A stretch of DNA of 44,156 bases from Acidobacteriota bacterium (lineage in GTDB: Bacteria > Acidobacteriota > Thermoanaerobaculia > Multivoradales > Multivoraceae). The DNA lies in contig JAGWAG010000035.1 of assembly GCA_021296535.1 (NCBI GenBank), forward strand, positions 1-44,156. Reading direction: 5' to 3'. Positions 1-7,881 of the stretch are shown piece by piece. The translations under genes and the position numbers were made by a program. Every line of letters begins with the position of its first letter. Position 1 is the stretch's first letter. Under the pieces are notes generated by a model, which had not been told where the DNA came from, ran no database searches, and saw nothing but the letters and a program-made list of their open reading frames with translations.

Positions 1-130
1 GCAACAGGCGGGAGAAGCCGAACAGGCTGGGCCGGGCGCGGCCGCAGTTCCAGCAGCGCTCGTCCTGAACGCCGACCAACCGGCCGCAGCCCGGACAAAC
101 GACGGAGCCTGTCTGCTGCCGCTCAAACAT
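1..130 (-). CDS. Rhomboid-family intramembrane protease, N-terminal zinc ribbon (partial)
   Basis: Only the first 43 codons are inside the window, and the gene runs off the left edge. Reading leftwards from the ATG at 130-128, the peptide begins MFERQQTGSVVCPGCGRL and continues with CWNCGRARPSLFGF. The two CxxC pairs (CPGC, CWNC) form a small zinc ribbon, followed by the R-P-x-L-x-G-F stretch that leads into the first membrane helix. This N-terminus is familiar from rhomboid-family serine proteases that carry a cytoplasmic zinc finger. The catalytic Ser/His helices lie outside the window, so protease activity is inferred. It sits 21 bases downstream of xseB on the same strand and probably belongs to that transcript. 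Confidence 0.6.
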   Translation of the reverse strand, partial: MFERQQTGSVVCPGCGRLVGVQDERCWNCGRARPSLFGFSRLL

Positions 131-151
131 CAGGAAGTTCGCCGGCCAACA

Positions 152-455
152 TCAGAAGGGAATGTCGTCGTCACCGTCGCCGGCCGACGCCTCGAAGCCG
201 GCAGCCTCCCGCGGCTCGGCCGCTGCCTCGCCTGAATCCGCCGCATCCTCCTCGATCGCCTCGACGATTTGCTGCACCTCGACCTCCGCGCGGCGAATCT
301 TCTTGCGGCACAGCTCGAGCAACGGCGCGCCCCAACTCCCTGCCCAGCAGGTCGATATCGACCTCGTCGCCCTCGAGGCGCCGGAGAACGCTCTCGAGCT
401 CCTCCATCGCCTGACTGAAACTCAGCTCGCCGGGAGCTTCACTGCTTGTGCTCAT
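152..455 (-). pseudogene. xseB: Exodeoxyribonuclease VII small subunit, frameshifted
   Basis: XseB is the small helical subunit that assembles in several copies on XseA to form exonuclease VII, which degrades single-stranded DNA into oligonucleotides. The ATG at 455-453 overlaps the xseA stop as ATGA. The first part reads FSQAMEELESVLRRLEGDEVDID, a normal XseB first helix. At about 325-335 the frame breaks near a run of four C (330-333). In the next frame the second helix continues as LLELCRKKIRRAEVEVQQIV and an acidic tail ending DDDIPF, with a stop at 154-152. The span is 304 bases, one base away from an intact frame of about 100 residues, although alignment to family spacing hints that a few bases could be missing instead. 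Sequence error is the likeliest cause. Confidence 0.75.
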
Positions 456-1894
456 GTCCGATCCTTCTCGTCCAACAGGTCTCTCTGACGCGGCTGTTCC
501 GTGAGCGCGTACACGCTACTGCCGATCGTCCCGCCATGCACGCTGGTCCGCAGTTCCGTTCCCACGTTGACATCCGCGATGCTGCGCACCAGCCGGCCGT
601 CCGCCTTGCGGGTCAGGCTGAAACCACGTGCCAGCGTCCGCTCCGGGGAGAGCTGGTCGCAGAGCCGGCGGTGGGCCTCCATCCGCTCCAGCGCGCGGCG
701 GAGCATCCGCTCAGCGGCGGGATGGACCCGAGCCTCCAACCGCCGGCACTCGCCCATCCGGACCGCCAGAGACCTTCTGCTCGGGCCGGGAAGGCGCTCC
801 ACGATCGAGCGGAGCCGATCCCCGGCCCGGACCACGGCGATCGTGGCCCCCACGTGGTCGACCGACGCGCCGGCGACGGTGAGGGCGCGCTCGGCAGCCC
901 GCACCAGACCCCGTTCGACTTCCCGGTACGCCGAAACGCGAGCCTGCAGAAGCATGCGGCCGGGCGACGCGAGCCGCCGGCGCGCTTCCTCCACCTGACT
1001 CGCCGCCCGTTCCACCCGAGCGACCAGAAACTCCGCCGCCTCCGTCGGTGTCTTGCACGAGGTATGCGCGACCACGTCGGCGATCGACTGGTCGATCTGG
1101 TGACCGACGCCGCAAACTACCGGCACCGGGGACCGCGCCACCGCGCGAGCGACGTGGCGGCTGTCGAACGTGGCCAGATCGGCCCGTGACCCGCCGCCAC
1201 GAATCAGCGCGACCGCGTCCAGCCTCTCCCCGCCGCGAACGAAGGCGCCCAGCAACTGGAAAGCGCGTCCGACCTCGGCTTCGGCGGCCATCCCCTGAAC
1301 CGCGGAATGGACCAGATAGACGCGGAAACCCAGCCCGGAGTTCACCAGCGTGTCGAGGAAATCGGCGTGGGCCGCGCTCCCCTCCGAGGTCACCAGTCCG
1401 ATGTTCAGAGGCACCGGACCAAGTGCAAGCCGCTTGTTGCGCTCGAGCAGGCCTTCGGCCTCCAGAGCCCGAAGCGTCTCGCGGCGCCTCTGCTCCAGGG
1501 CGCCCAGCGAGAACACCGGATCGACCTGGCCGACCGTGAACTGGAACCTGCCGCCGCCGGGCCAGAAGTCGGGCTTGCCGCAGCAACGCAGGACGACACC
1601 CTCCACAAGTTCCACGCCCGCCTCCCGAAACGCCGCTTCCACCGCCTGGCGCTCGTCCGCCCACAGCACGCAATCGAGCTTGGCCTTGACACTGTCGCCG
1701 CGTCCCTTCTCGACCAACTCGAAGTAGAGCTGGCCTCTGGCGGCCGATCGCAGCCTTTGCACCTCTCCCGCCACCCAGACGTCGGGATAGGCGTCGGCGA
1801 GGAGTCCCTTCACCTCCCACCCGAACTGGGAGACGGTGTACGTGCCGGCCGGGAGTTCGAAACCGAGCGAGCGGTTGGCGGTCCCGCGGCTCAG
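452..1894 (-). CDS. xseA: Exodeoxyribonuclease VII large subunit
   Basis: This is the catalytic subunit of exonuclease VII, a metal-independent single-strand DNA exonuclease used in repair. An N-terminal OB-fold begins near TYTVSQFGWEVKGLL and PDVWVAGEV. The catalytic region contains the family block RGGGSRADLATFDSR followed by VPVVCGVGHQIDQSIAD and a long helical C-terminal arm. The start is uncertain. No ATG is available at the expected place. A CTG at 1894-1892 overlaps the upstream stop as CTGA, has AAGGG six bases ahead, and puts TVS near residue 20 as in homologues (480 aa). The first in-frame conventional codon is a GTG at 1945, about 17 codons earlier, without a visible ribosome site. 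The stop overlaps xseB (ATGA). Confidence 0.9.
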   Translation of the reverse strand: MSRGTANRSLGFELPAGTYTVSQFGWEVKGLLADAYPDVWVAGEVQRLRSAARGQLYFELVEKGRGDSVKAKLDCVLWADERQAVEAAFREAGVELVEGVVLRCCGKPDFWPGGGRFQFTVGQVDPVFSLGALEQRRRETLRALEAEGLLERNKRLALGPVPLNIGLVTSEGSAAHADFLDTLVNSGLGFRVYLVHSAVQGMAAEAEVGRAFQLLGAFVRGGERLDAVALIRGGGSRADLATFDSRHVARAVARSPVPVVCGVGHQIDQSIADVVAHTSCKTPTEAAEFLVARVERAASQVEEARRRLASPGRMLLQARVSAYREVERGLVRAAERALTVAGASVDHVGATIAVVRAGDRLRSIVERLPGPSRRSLAVRMGECRRLEARVHPAAERMLRRALERMEAHRRLCDQLSPERTLARGFSLTRKADGRLVRSIADVNVGTELRTSVHGGTIGSSVYALTEQPRQRDLLDEKDRT

Positions 1895-2439
1895 TGGAAG
1901 CCCTTGAGCTCGAGGACCGACTCCATGGGAATCGCCTCGGCCCACTCGAGAGCGTTCTTGTCGCCGATCGTCAGCTTGTCCAGGAACTGCCGCGCCTCGT
2001 CGCGGTGCGTGAACAGCCGCCAGATAAAGGTGTGACCGGCGGGCGCGGTGAAGTACGTGTAGTTCCTCATCCCCTCGCTCAGGTCGAAACCGAGGTCCGA
2101 TTCGCCGTTGACGCCGACGCACGCCATCGCGATCGCCCGGTAGGCGAGCGCGAGCGCCTTGAGCGGTTCCTCGAAGTCGGACAACTCCTCGCGCGACAGC
2201 GGCGAGTGGTACAGGGCCACCCGTGAGCCGTCCTCCTCGGCGAGCAGGTTGTACGGCACGTCCGCCCGGTCGAGCGCGTCCCGCGTCTCGCTCGTCATGA
2301 CGAACACATCGTCCGTGTCCTCGACCTTGTACGCGATCGCGAAGGTCTCCGAATCGAGACCGGCGAACGACTCGGCGAGGATGCCCTCATCCTCGATCGT
2401 GAAGTAGTAGAGGCGCGAGATCATCCGACGGGTAGCCAT
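1891..2439 (-). CDS. Conserved-looking hypothetical protein coupled to xseA
   Basis: I do not recognise this 182-residue protein. It has no signal peptide or membrane segment and is acidic. It starts at the ATG 2439-2437 with AGGAG about ten bases upstream; a second Met five codons on (MISRLYYFTIEDEG) is an alternative. The middle has alternating hydrophobic strands (TFAIAYKV, VFVMTSETRDAL) and the C-terminal half has aromatic segments (MRNYTYFTAPAGHTFIWRLF, HRDEARQFLDKL). It is the first gene of the xseA-xseB transcript and its TGA overlaps the proposed CTG start of xseA, so the two are probably translationally coupled. A nucleic-acid or nuclease-regulating role would be a guess from position only. 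Confidence 0.7.
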   Translation of the reverse strand: MATRRMISRLYYFTIEDEGILAESFAGLDSETFAIAYKVEDTDDVFVMTSETRDALDRADVPYNLLAEEDGSRVALYHSPLSREELSDFEEPLKALALAYRAIAMACVGVNGESDLGFDLSEGMRNYTYFTAPAGHTFIWRLFTHRDEARQFLDKLTIGDKNALEWAEAIPMESVLELKGFH

Positions 2440-2564
2440 GCGTATTCAACTCCTGGGCGGCCGTGAGCGGCCGGAGGCAGCGGCGGCGGCCGGGCCGGCG
2501 AGAATCCTACCGGAACCGGGCCGTTTCGGGGTTCGCTAGCGGTGCGTTCTGGATTCCGGCGCCA

Positions 2565-3245
2565 TCACCGCTCCGAGCCCCCGGCCAGGAAGCGGTCGAA
2601 CGCCTTGCGTTCCTCTTCCGTCGTGTCCTCCAGGCCGATCAGGTACTCGCCGCCCGCCTCCGGAAGCGGCGCCCGGATCAGGGTCACGGCCCTCTCGATC
2701 GCGTCGCAGTCCAGGCTGACCAGGACCAGCGCCATCTGCCGGCAGACGGTGAAGAGCTGCGTGCCCAACTCGCTCTCGATCCTCACCTGAGCCGCGTCCG
2801 GCATGCGCTCCGTGGTGATCCAGTAACCCTCCTCCGTTCGCCGCACCGTGATGGCGCCCTCCAGGAAGAGGGTCTGTCGCGGAACGGTCAGTTCCTGGCT
2901 CAACCGGCTCTCCAAGCTGCCGATCACAACGTCCGCGTCGATGCGTCCCGACCCGGCGATCTCCAGTTCGAGGGCGACTTCGAAGACGCCGCCCTCAAGG
3001 GGACGCAGCGTCGCCGTGTGACGGGTCACGGTCAGGGAGTGCTCGGGCGAACGCAGCATGACCTCGGCGGGGCCGATGCTCACCGGCACCAGGTCCTCGA
3101 TCAGGCGCTCGTAGACCCGGTTGAGGCGCTCGAAGGACACCACGCTGGCACCCGGTTCGTCCTGAGCGGCCGCTGGCGCGGCCAGGAGCAGCAGAAGAAG
3201 CAGCACCAGCACCGCCGGCGGCGGCGCCGGCAGCCTAGCGATCAT
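2565..3245 (-). CDS. Secreted hypothetical protein coupled to the GWxTD/VWA gene
   Basis: This 226-residue protein starts at the ATG 3245-3243, which overlaps the stop of the gene before it (ATGA). Residues 1-28 form a clear signal peptide: a leucine-rich core followed by LAAPAAAQDE, giving an AxA cleavage site. The mature part contains extended beta-strand-like stretches (HSLTVTRHTATLRPLEGGVF, EVALELEIAGSGRIDADVVI) and a C-terminal helix rich in charged residues. Two cysteines (CRQM, LDCD) lie about 14 residues apart and could form a disulfide in the periplasm. I know no named family. The coupling suggests that it works with the large VWA protein, perhaps as a periplasmic partner; this is inference. 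Confidence 0.7.
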   Translation of the reverse strand: MIARLPAPPPAVLVLLLLLLLAAPAAAQDEPGASVVSFERLNRVYERLIEDLVPVSIGPAEVMLRSPEHSLTVTRHTATLRPLEGGVFEVALELEIAGSGRIDADVVIGSLESRLSQELTVPRQTLFLEGAITVRRTEEGYWITTERMPDAAQVRIESELGTQLFTVCRQMALVLVSLDCDAIERAVTLIRAPLPEAGGEYLIGLEDTTEEERKAFDRFLAGGSER

Positions 3246-5785
3246 GGGTAGTAGCCGCCGACGGTCCGCGCCTTGAACCGGCCCTTGACCTTCACCTCGA
3301 CCTGACGGTACTCGTCGCCGCTCTCGGTCCGGTTCGAGTTGTAGGCCAGCAGGTACTGCGACCGCAGCTCGCGCTCGATCTCGTCGTACACCGGCGCCAG
3401 ATCCTCGGCCTTGGAGATGAAGAACGACCGGCCGCCCGTGACCTTGGCCAGGTCGTTCAGCTTGTTGCGCAGGATCATCTGGGTGCGGCCGACGCCGAGC
3501 CCGATCGTGTAGATCGCGACGGACGATCGGCGCGCGTATTCCTCGACATCCTTGAACTCGACCGTGCTCGACGTGTCTTCGCCGTCGGAGAGCAGGACCA
3601 GGGCGCGCCGGCCCCGTACGCCGCGAAAGTAGTAGAGGCTCGTGATCAGCGCATCGTGGAGCGCGGTGTTGCCGACGGCCCGCAGCCTCTCGATCGAAGC
3701 CGCGACCGCGCTGACATCAGACGTCCGGCCGATCAGCAGCGCCGGACGGGAGGCGAAGGCGACCGCGAAGGAACGGTCCTTCGGCGTGATCAGGTTGGCC
3801 AGGAACTGCGACGCCGTCCGCCGCGCCTCGCCGAGGGACGTCTCCATCGACCCCGACGTGTCGATCACCACCCCCAGGGTGAGCGGCAGGTCCTCGACCA
3901 GTTCGAACTTCGCGAGCTCTTGCCGGCGCCCATCCTCCATGACGGTGAAATCGCTCTCGGCAAGGCTCGTCACCGGCCGATTCGCATTATCGACCACCGT
4001 CGTGTAGAGCTCGACCAGGTCGACATCGACCGAATCGGTGAACTCGGGCGCGTTGAGGAACCGCACGTCCTCCGCGCGGCTGCCGTCGTCCAGCGTGGCG
4101 GCGACGGTGAGGTAGACGAGCTCCTGAGCGCCGGCTTCCGGCACATCGATCTCGGCGCGCCACGGGGGCCTGCGCAGCACCGTCTGCACCTCTTCGCCGA
4201 CCCGGAACTCGACCTCCTGCACGATCCGCTCCTCGGGCACGACGACGTTGGCGGCAGCTTCCACCTTTCCCGCCACCCGAATGCCCCGCCGCGGTTCGCT
4301 GATCGCCACTCGCAACTCGCCGCGTTGCTGGTTCAGGACGATCTCGTCCGCACCGACGACCTCGCCGTTCTCGTCGAGCCCCTCGACCCGAACCACCTGT
4401 TCGGCCGGGTACTTCGCCAGCCGCACCTCGGCGCTGAACGGCGGCCGGCGGCGGGTGATCTGGAGCACTCCGTCGACGTAGAAACGCATCGCGACGATCT
4501 CGCGCCCGGACACCAGCGTCTCGGCCCGCCACAACCCGAGCACGACGTCGCTCTCGGGCGGCACCAGCACCAGGCTGCTTTCGGCAGCCAGCGCCGTCTC
4601 CGGCAGGTCGGCCGCCAACTGCTCCGCGGCCAGGATCAGGCGCCGGCGCTCTTCGGCACTCGCCGGCTCCGTCTGCGGCGCGTACGGCACATCGACCGGC
4701 ACCGCCCCGTACGCCACGGCGCCGCTGATCTCGTCCCGCACCAGGAACCGCACCAGGACGACCGAACCCGGGCGAAGCAGCTGCTCCACCGGCAGCGCCA
4801 GCGACCGGTCCGCCGGCGGCGTGGCGGAAAGGAAGCGGACCCGGAAGGCGTCAAAGACCCGGCCCGGCTGCTCGATGACGCCTTGCACGTTGATCCTGAC
4901 CTGCTCTCTGCCCGTGTCGTCCACGAAGGGTTTGAACGCCGCTCCCGGCGGCAGCGAAAGGAGGATCCTGGTGAGGATCCGCTGGCCGCTCCGCGCCGGG
5001 AAGGTGACGATCGGGTCCTCGAGTTCCAGGGTGGGCGGAGCCGGCACCTGGTCGGCCGCGGCCGCCACGGCCCAGGCGTCGAGATCCTGCGGCGGCGTCA
5101 ACCAGGCCCGTACGCTCGTCGTGGTGGGCCGCTGACGCCGGAAGTCGAACAGGCCGTGAATACCCGTGACCCGGTCGACGCGCCGCGCTTCCTCGCAGAC
5201 CTGCAGGTCGAAACGGCGGGCTCTGATGAGACCGCGAAGCTCCTCGTACTGCTCCAGCCAGTACTCCATCTCGGGCATGTAGAGGGCCCGTTTCGTGAGC
5301 TCGGGCAACCAGAGCTGGAACGCCTCGTTCGGCTTCGGCTGGAAGAGGACCAGGTTCTCGTGCTCGCCCTCCTCAGGCCCGTAGCGCCAGATCTCAAGCG
5401 GCCGGAAGGTCTGGTCGCAGTCGACGTGCTCGACGTCGTCCGGCTCTCCGTGCAGAAACAGCAACTGCGCCCGGACATCGAAGAACGGGGCACCCGCCTG
5501 CCGGATCCGCCTGCGGCGTTGCTCGATGCCCTCGGCGATCAGGTCGCGGCCCAGAAACGTCTCGATGTACTCGCGGCGGGCCGCCGGGTTGAGGCTCTGA
5601 ACCCGCGCCAGCTCGGCCGGCGCCAGCAGGTACTGGGGTCCGTCGAGAAAGAACTCCCGCTCCTCGTCGCTCCAGGTGGAGAGCCGCCAGGCCGGCTCCT
5701 GGGCGGCCGCCGTCGCCGGTACGACGCAGGCAGCTACCAGGAGCAGACCGCAGAGCCGCGATCCGATCCCTTCCCGTCTCACCAT
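3242..5785 (-). CDS. GWxTD-like / von Willebrand factor A domain secreted protein
   Basis: This 847-residue exported protein has a signal peptide (LLLVAACVVPATAAAQEP). Residues ~30-170 resemble the GWxTD region seen in Acidobacteriota: a tryptophan-rich start (WRLSTWSDEEREFF), an Arg/Gln-rich helix, then FLHGEPDDVEHVDC and IWRYG. The middle consists of repeated beta-sandwich-like segments. From about residue 595 there is a VWA domain of the acidobacterial VWFA-related type: VDLVELYTTVVDNANRPV leads to the metal-binding DTSGSMETS (DxSxS), with LLSDGEDTSS supplying the other MIDAS residues. The C-terminus ends in YYP. The start is the ATG at 5785, inside the end of the DUF420 gene (7-base overlap). 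Role unknown; such proteins are assumed to mediate metal-dependent protein contacts in the envelope. Confidence 0.85.
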   Translation of the reverse strand: MVRREGIGSRLCGLLLVAACVVPATAAAQEPAWRLSTWSDEEREFFLDGPQYLLAPAELARVQSLNPAARREYIETFLGRDLIAEGIEQRRRRIRQAGAPFFDVRAQLLFLHGEPDDVEHVDCDQTFRPLEIWRYGPEEGEHENLVLFQPKPNEAFQLWLPELTKRALYMPEMEYWLEQYEELRGLIRARRFDLQVCEEARRVDRVTGIHGLFDFRRQRPTTTSVRAWLTPPQDLDAWAVAAAADQVPAPPTLELEDPIVTFPARSGQRILTRILLSLPPGAAFKPFVDDTGREQVRINVQGVIEQPGRVFDAFRVRFLSATPPADRSLALPVEQLLRPGSVVLVRFLVRDEISGAVAYGAVPVDVPYAPQTEPASAEERRRLILAAEQLAADLPETALAAESSLVLVPPESDVVLGLWRAETLVSGREIVAMRFYVDGVLQITRRRPPFSAEVRLAKYPAEQVVRVEGLDENGEVVGADEIVLNQQRGELRVAISEPRRGIRVAGKVEAAANVVVPEERIVQEVEFRVGEEVQTVLRRPPWRAEIDVPEAGAQELVYLTVAATLDDGSRAEDVRFLNAPEFTDSVDVDLVELYTTVVDNANRPVTSLAESDFTVMEDGRRQELAKFELVEDLPLTLGVVIDTSGSMETSLGEARRTASQFLANLITPKDRSFAVAFASRPALLIGRTSDVSAVAASIERLRAVGNTALHDALITSLYYFRGVRGRRALVLLSDGEDTSSTVEFKDVEEYARRSSVAIYTIGLGVGRTQMILRNKLNDLAKVTGGRSFFISKAEDLAPVYDEIERELRSQYLLAYNSNRTESGDEYRQVEVKVKGRFKARTVGGYYP

Positions 5786-6189
5786 GACATCCGGTACAGC
5801 ATCCAGTAGACGACGACCCCGGTCACGGACACGTAGAGCCAGATCGGCAGCGTGAACCGGGCAATCTTCCTGTGCCGGTCATACCGGCCCCGAAGGCCCA
5901 GAACGACCGTGATGATCGCCAGCGGCGGCACCGCGGCCGCGAGCACCGTGTGCGTCAGGAGGATGCCCAGATAGACAGTCCGCACGGTCCCCTCGCCCTC
6001 GAAGTGAACCGAACCGACCTGGTAGTGGTAGTAGAGATAGGAGATCAGGAAAGCCGTCGAGCACCCCAGCGCCGACAGCATGACCTGCTTGTGGCGTTCC
6101 CGATTGCCGCGCCGGATCAGCACGTAGCCGATGACGAGCAGCGTCGCCGCGGTGGCGTTGAGGATCGCGTTCAGGGTGGGCAGGTGCAT
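5779..6189 (-). CDS. DUF420 family membrane protein
   Basis: This 136-residue integral membrane protein has four evident hydrophobic helices: LNATAATLLVIGYVLI, the stretch around LGCSTAFLISYLYYHY, TVLAAAVPPLAIITVVLGL, and a last helix ending in VVYWML. The pattern of short helices with conserved histidines (RERHKQ, YYHYQVG, LLTHTV, YDRHRKIARFTLPIWLYVS) matches DUF420, a family usually found beside heme A synthesis or cytochrome oxidase genes and linked to oxidase assembly. No oxidase genes are visible here, so the role is inferred from the family alone. The ATG at 6189 has AGGACC just upstream. Its 3' end overlaps the VWA gene by seven bases. The 112 bases upstream (6190-6301) hold no gene that I can see. 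Confidence 0.8.
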   Translation of the reverse strand: MHLPTLNAILNATAATLLVIGYVLIRRGNRERHKQVMLSALGCSTAFLISYLYYHYQVGSVHFEGEGTVRTVYLGILLTHTVLAAAVPPLAIITVVLGLRGRYDRHRKIARFTLPIWLYVSVTGVVVYWMLYRMSW

Positions 6190-6301
6190 GGAGGTCCTAG
6201 CGGCCGCAGAAATCGCCGGGCTCGTGGCCGTGGGACGAAGTCAAAGTCGGCATGAGCTTAGCCGGGTTCGATGCATGGGCTGTGCCAGCGGGGACCCTGC
6301 T

Positions 6302-7372
6302 TCACCGCTCCGCCGCCCGCCGCTCGCGCCAGTAGCGGACCTGCCACCGGGCGACGTTGCGATTGTGCTCGGCGAGTGTCTCGGCGAAGACGTGGGTGCC
6401 GTCGTTGCGGCTGACGAAGTACAGGTAGGCGACATCGGCGGGCTGCGCTGCGGCGCGCAGGCTGTGCTCGCCGGGTGAGCAGATCGGACCCGGCGGGAGG
6501 CCGGGGTGGACGTACGTGTTGTAGGGCGAATCGAGCTCCAGGTCGCGCCGGCGCAGGTTGCCGTCCCAGGTGCCGGCCATCTTCAGGGCGTAGATGATCG
6601 TCGGGTCGGCGTAGAGGCCGATTCCGCGGGTAAGCCGGTTGTGGAAGACGGCCGCCACGAGGGGGCGTTCCTCGATCGCGCCCGCCTCTTTCTCGACGAT
6701 GCTCGCCAGGGTGACGAGGGACCGCAGGTCGAGGCCCTGGCCGCTCGCGGCGTCCAGGTGCTCCTCGACGCGGCGGCGGAAGTTGCGGACCATGGCCTCC
6801 ACGATGTCGGCTTCGCCGGTGCCTCGCGGAAACGCGTAGGTGTCGGGGAAGAGGTAGCCCTCGAGGGATTCGGCGGCCGGGTCGAGGTCGGCGATCAGCG
6901 CCGGCGAAGCCATCGCGGCGAGAAACGCGTCGAGCTCGCCGAAGCCTTCGGACGCCAGCCGCTCGGCCGTCTCACGCAGGGTCAGGCCCTCCACCACCGT
7001 GACCGGATAGGTCACGACCTCGCCGCGGATCACGCGATCCAGGGCGTCGACCGTGCTCATCGGCTGCTCGAACCGGTACTCGCCGGCCTGCAGGGTCTCG
7101 CCGGGCCGCCGGTAGTCGAGGTGGAGTCGCGCCATCAGCGGATCGCCGATCACACCGGCCGCCGTCAACTGGTCGAGGATCGACGTCACGGGCGCGCCGC
7201 GCTCGATCGTGAGTTCGATTGTCTCCGTTCCCCGCGGCCGCTCGAGTTCCCGCTCCACCCGGGCGACCAGGACGGCCGCGGTCGCGCCCAGCACGATGAA
7301 CGCAGCGACTACCGCCGCAACCGACCACAGGAGCAGACGCCGCCGACGGCGCCTCGGGGGGGCCGACGTCAC
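6302..7372 (-). CDS. mltG: Endolytic murein transglycosylase MltG
   Basis: MltG cleaves nascent glycan strands at the outer face of the inner membrane and is thought to set glycan chain length. The 356-residue protein has an Arg-rich cytoplasmic start, one membrane anchor (LLLWSVAAVVAAFIVLGATA), a LysM-like region (~50-120), and the catalytic YceG fold. The catalytic glutamate lies in LASIVEKEAG (about residue 226), and the family block DSPYNTYVHPGLPPGPICSPG is intact. The start is GTG at 7372, overlapping the ruvX stop as GTGA, so the two are coupled. Pairing of mltG with ruvX is common in bacteria. Confidence 0.95.
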   Translation of the reverse strand: MTSAPPRRRRRRLLLWSVAAVVAAFIVLGATAAVLVARVERELERPRGTETIELTIERGAPVTSILDQLTAAGVIGDPLMARLHLDYRRPGETLQAGEYRFEQPMSTVDALDRVIRGEVVTYPVTVVEGLTLRETAERLASEGFGELDAFLAAMASPALIADLDPAAESLEGYLFPDTYAFPRGTGEADIVEAMVRNFRRRVEEHLDAASGQGLDLRSLVTLASIVEKEAGAIEERPLVAAVFHNRLTRGIGLYADPTIIYALKMAGTWDGNLRRRDLELDSPYNTYVHPGLPPGPICSPGEHSLRAAAQPADVAYLYFVSRNDGTHVFAETLAEHNRNVARWQVRYWRERRAAER

Positions 7373-7821
7373 CCGGCCTCCCGGTCCATTTCCTCCTGCA
7401 GGAGGATCTGCGCGGCCGTGGCATCGATCCGTTCCGGATGTTTGCGTGGATCGACACCCGCCGCCCGAAGCCGGCGCTCGGCCTCGACCGAGGTGAGCGC
7501 TTCGTTCACCGTCCGTACCGGCAGTGCGCAGGCCTTGCCCAGCTTGCGGGCAAACGCCCGCGCCCTCTCCGCCGCGGGGCCCACGGAGCCGTCCAGGCGT
7601 CGGGGCTCGCCGACCACCAGCACATCCGTGCCGGACTCGATGGCCAACGCCTTGATTTCCGCGATCAACTGCCGGTCGCTCGTGCGCCGCAGCGTCGAGT
7701 GCGGCACGGCGAAGCCCACCTGCGAATCCCCCTCCGCCACGCCCACACGCTTCTCACCGATGTCGATGCCGAGGAAGCGCACAGCAAGGTCACTCTGAAG
7801 CGGTGCCCCAACGCCTGTCAA
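7369..7821 (-). CDS. ruvX: Putative pre-16S rRNA nuclease / Holliday junction resolvase-like YqgF
   Basis: This is an RNase H-fold nuclease of the YqgF/RuvX family, implicated in 16S rRNA 5'-end maturation. The 150-residue protein shows motif I FLGIDIGEKRVGVA with the first catalytic Asp, the VVGEPRRLDGSVGPAA loop, and the last catalytic Asp in RIDATAAQILLQ. Motif II reads TVNEALTSVEAE: the usual D-E-R is N-E-A, although the key Glu is kept. The start is TTG at 7821, supported by a strong AGGAGG five bases upstream; a GTG at 7782 directly before FLGID is the alternative. It is divergent from lptD with 60 bases between starts, and overlaps mltG downstream. Confidence 0.9.
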   Translation of the reverse strand: MTGVGAPLQSDLAVRFLGIDIGEKRVGVAEGDSQVGFAVPHSTLRRTSDRQLIAEIKALAIESGTDVLVVGEPRRLDGSVGPAAERARAFARKLGKACALPVRTVNEALTSVEAERRLRAAGVDPRKHPERIDATAAQILLQEEMDREAG

Positions 7822-7881
7822 CTGCTCCTCCTACCGGCACGGCAATTGCTACCATGCCACTCATGGAGACGGTCCCGATCT

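Noticed and set aside
3656-5809. Open frame of about 717 codons on the plus strand across the GWxTD/VWA gene
   Set aside because: Arg/Asp/His-rich shadow translation with no fold signature; the minus-strand gene has a signal peptide and an intact MIDAS motif.
7438-7881. Upstream extension of lptD through ruvX
   Set aside because: It is antisense to ruvX and shows no homology; the signal peptide starts right after the GTG at 7882.
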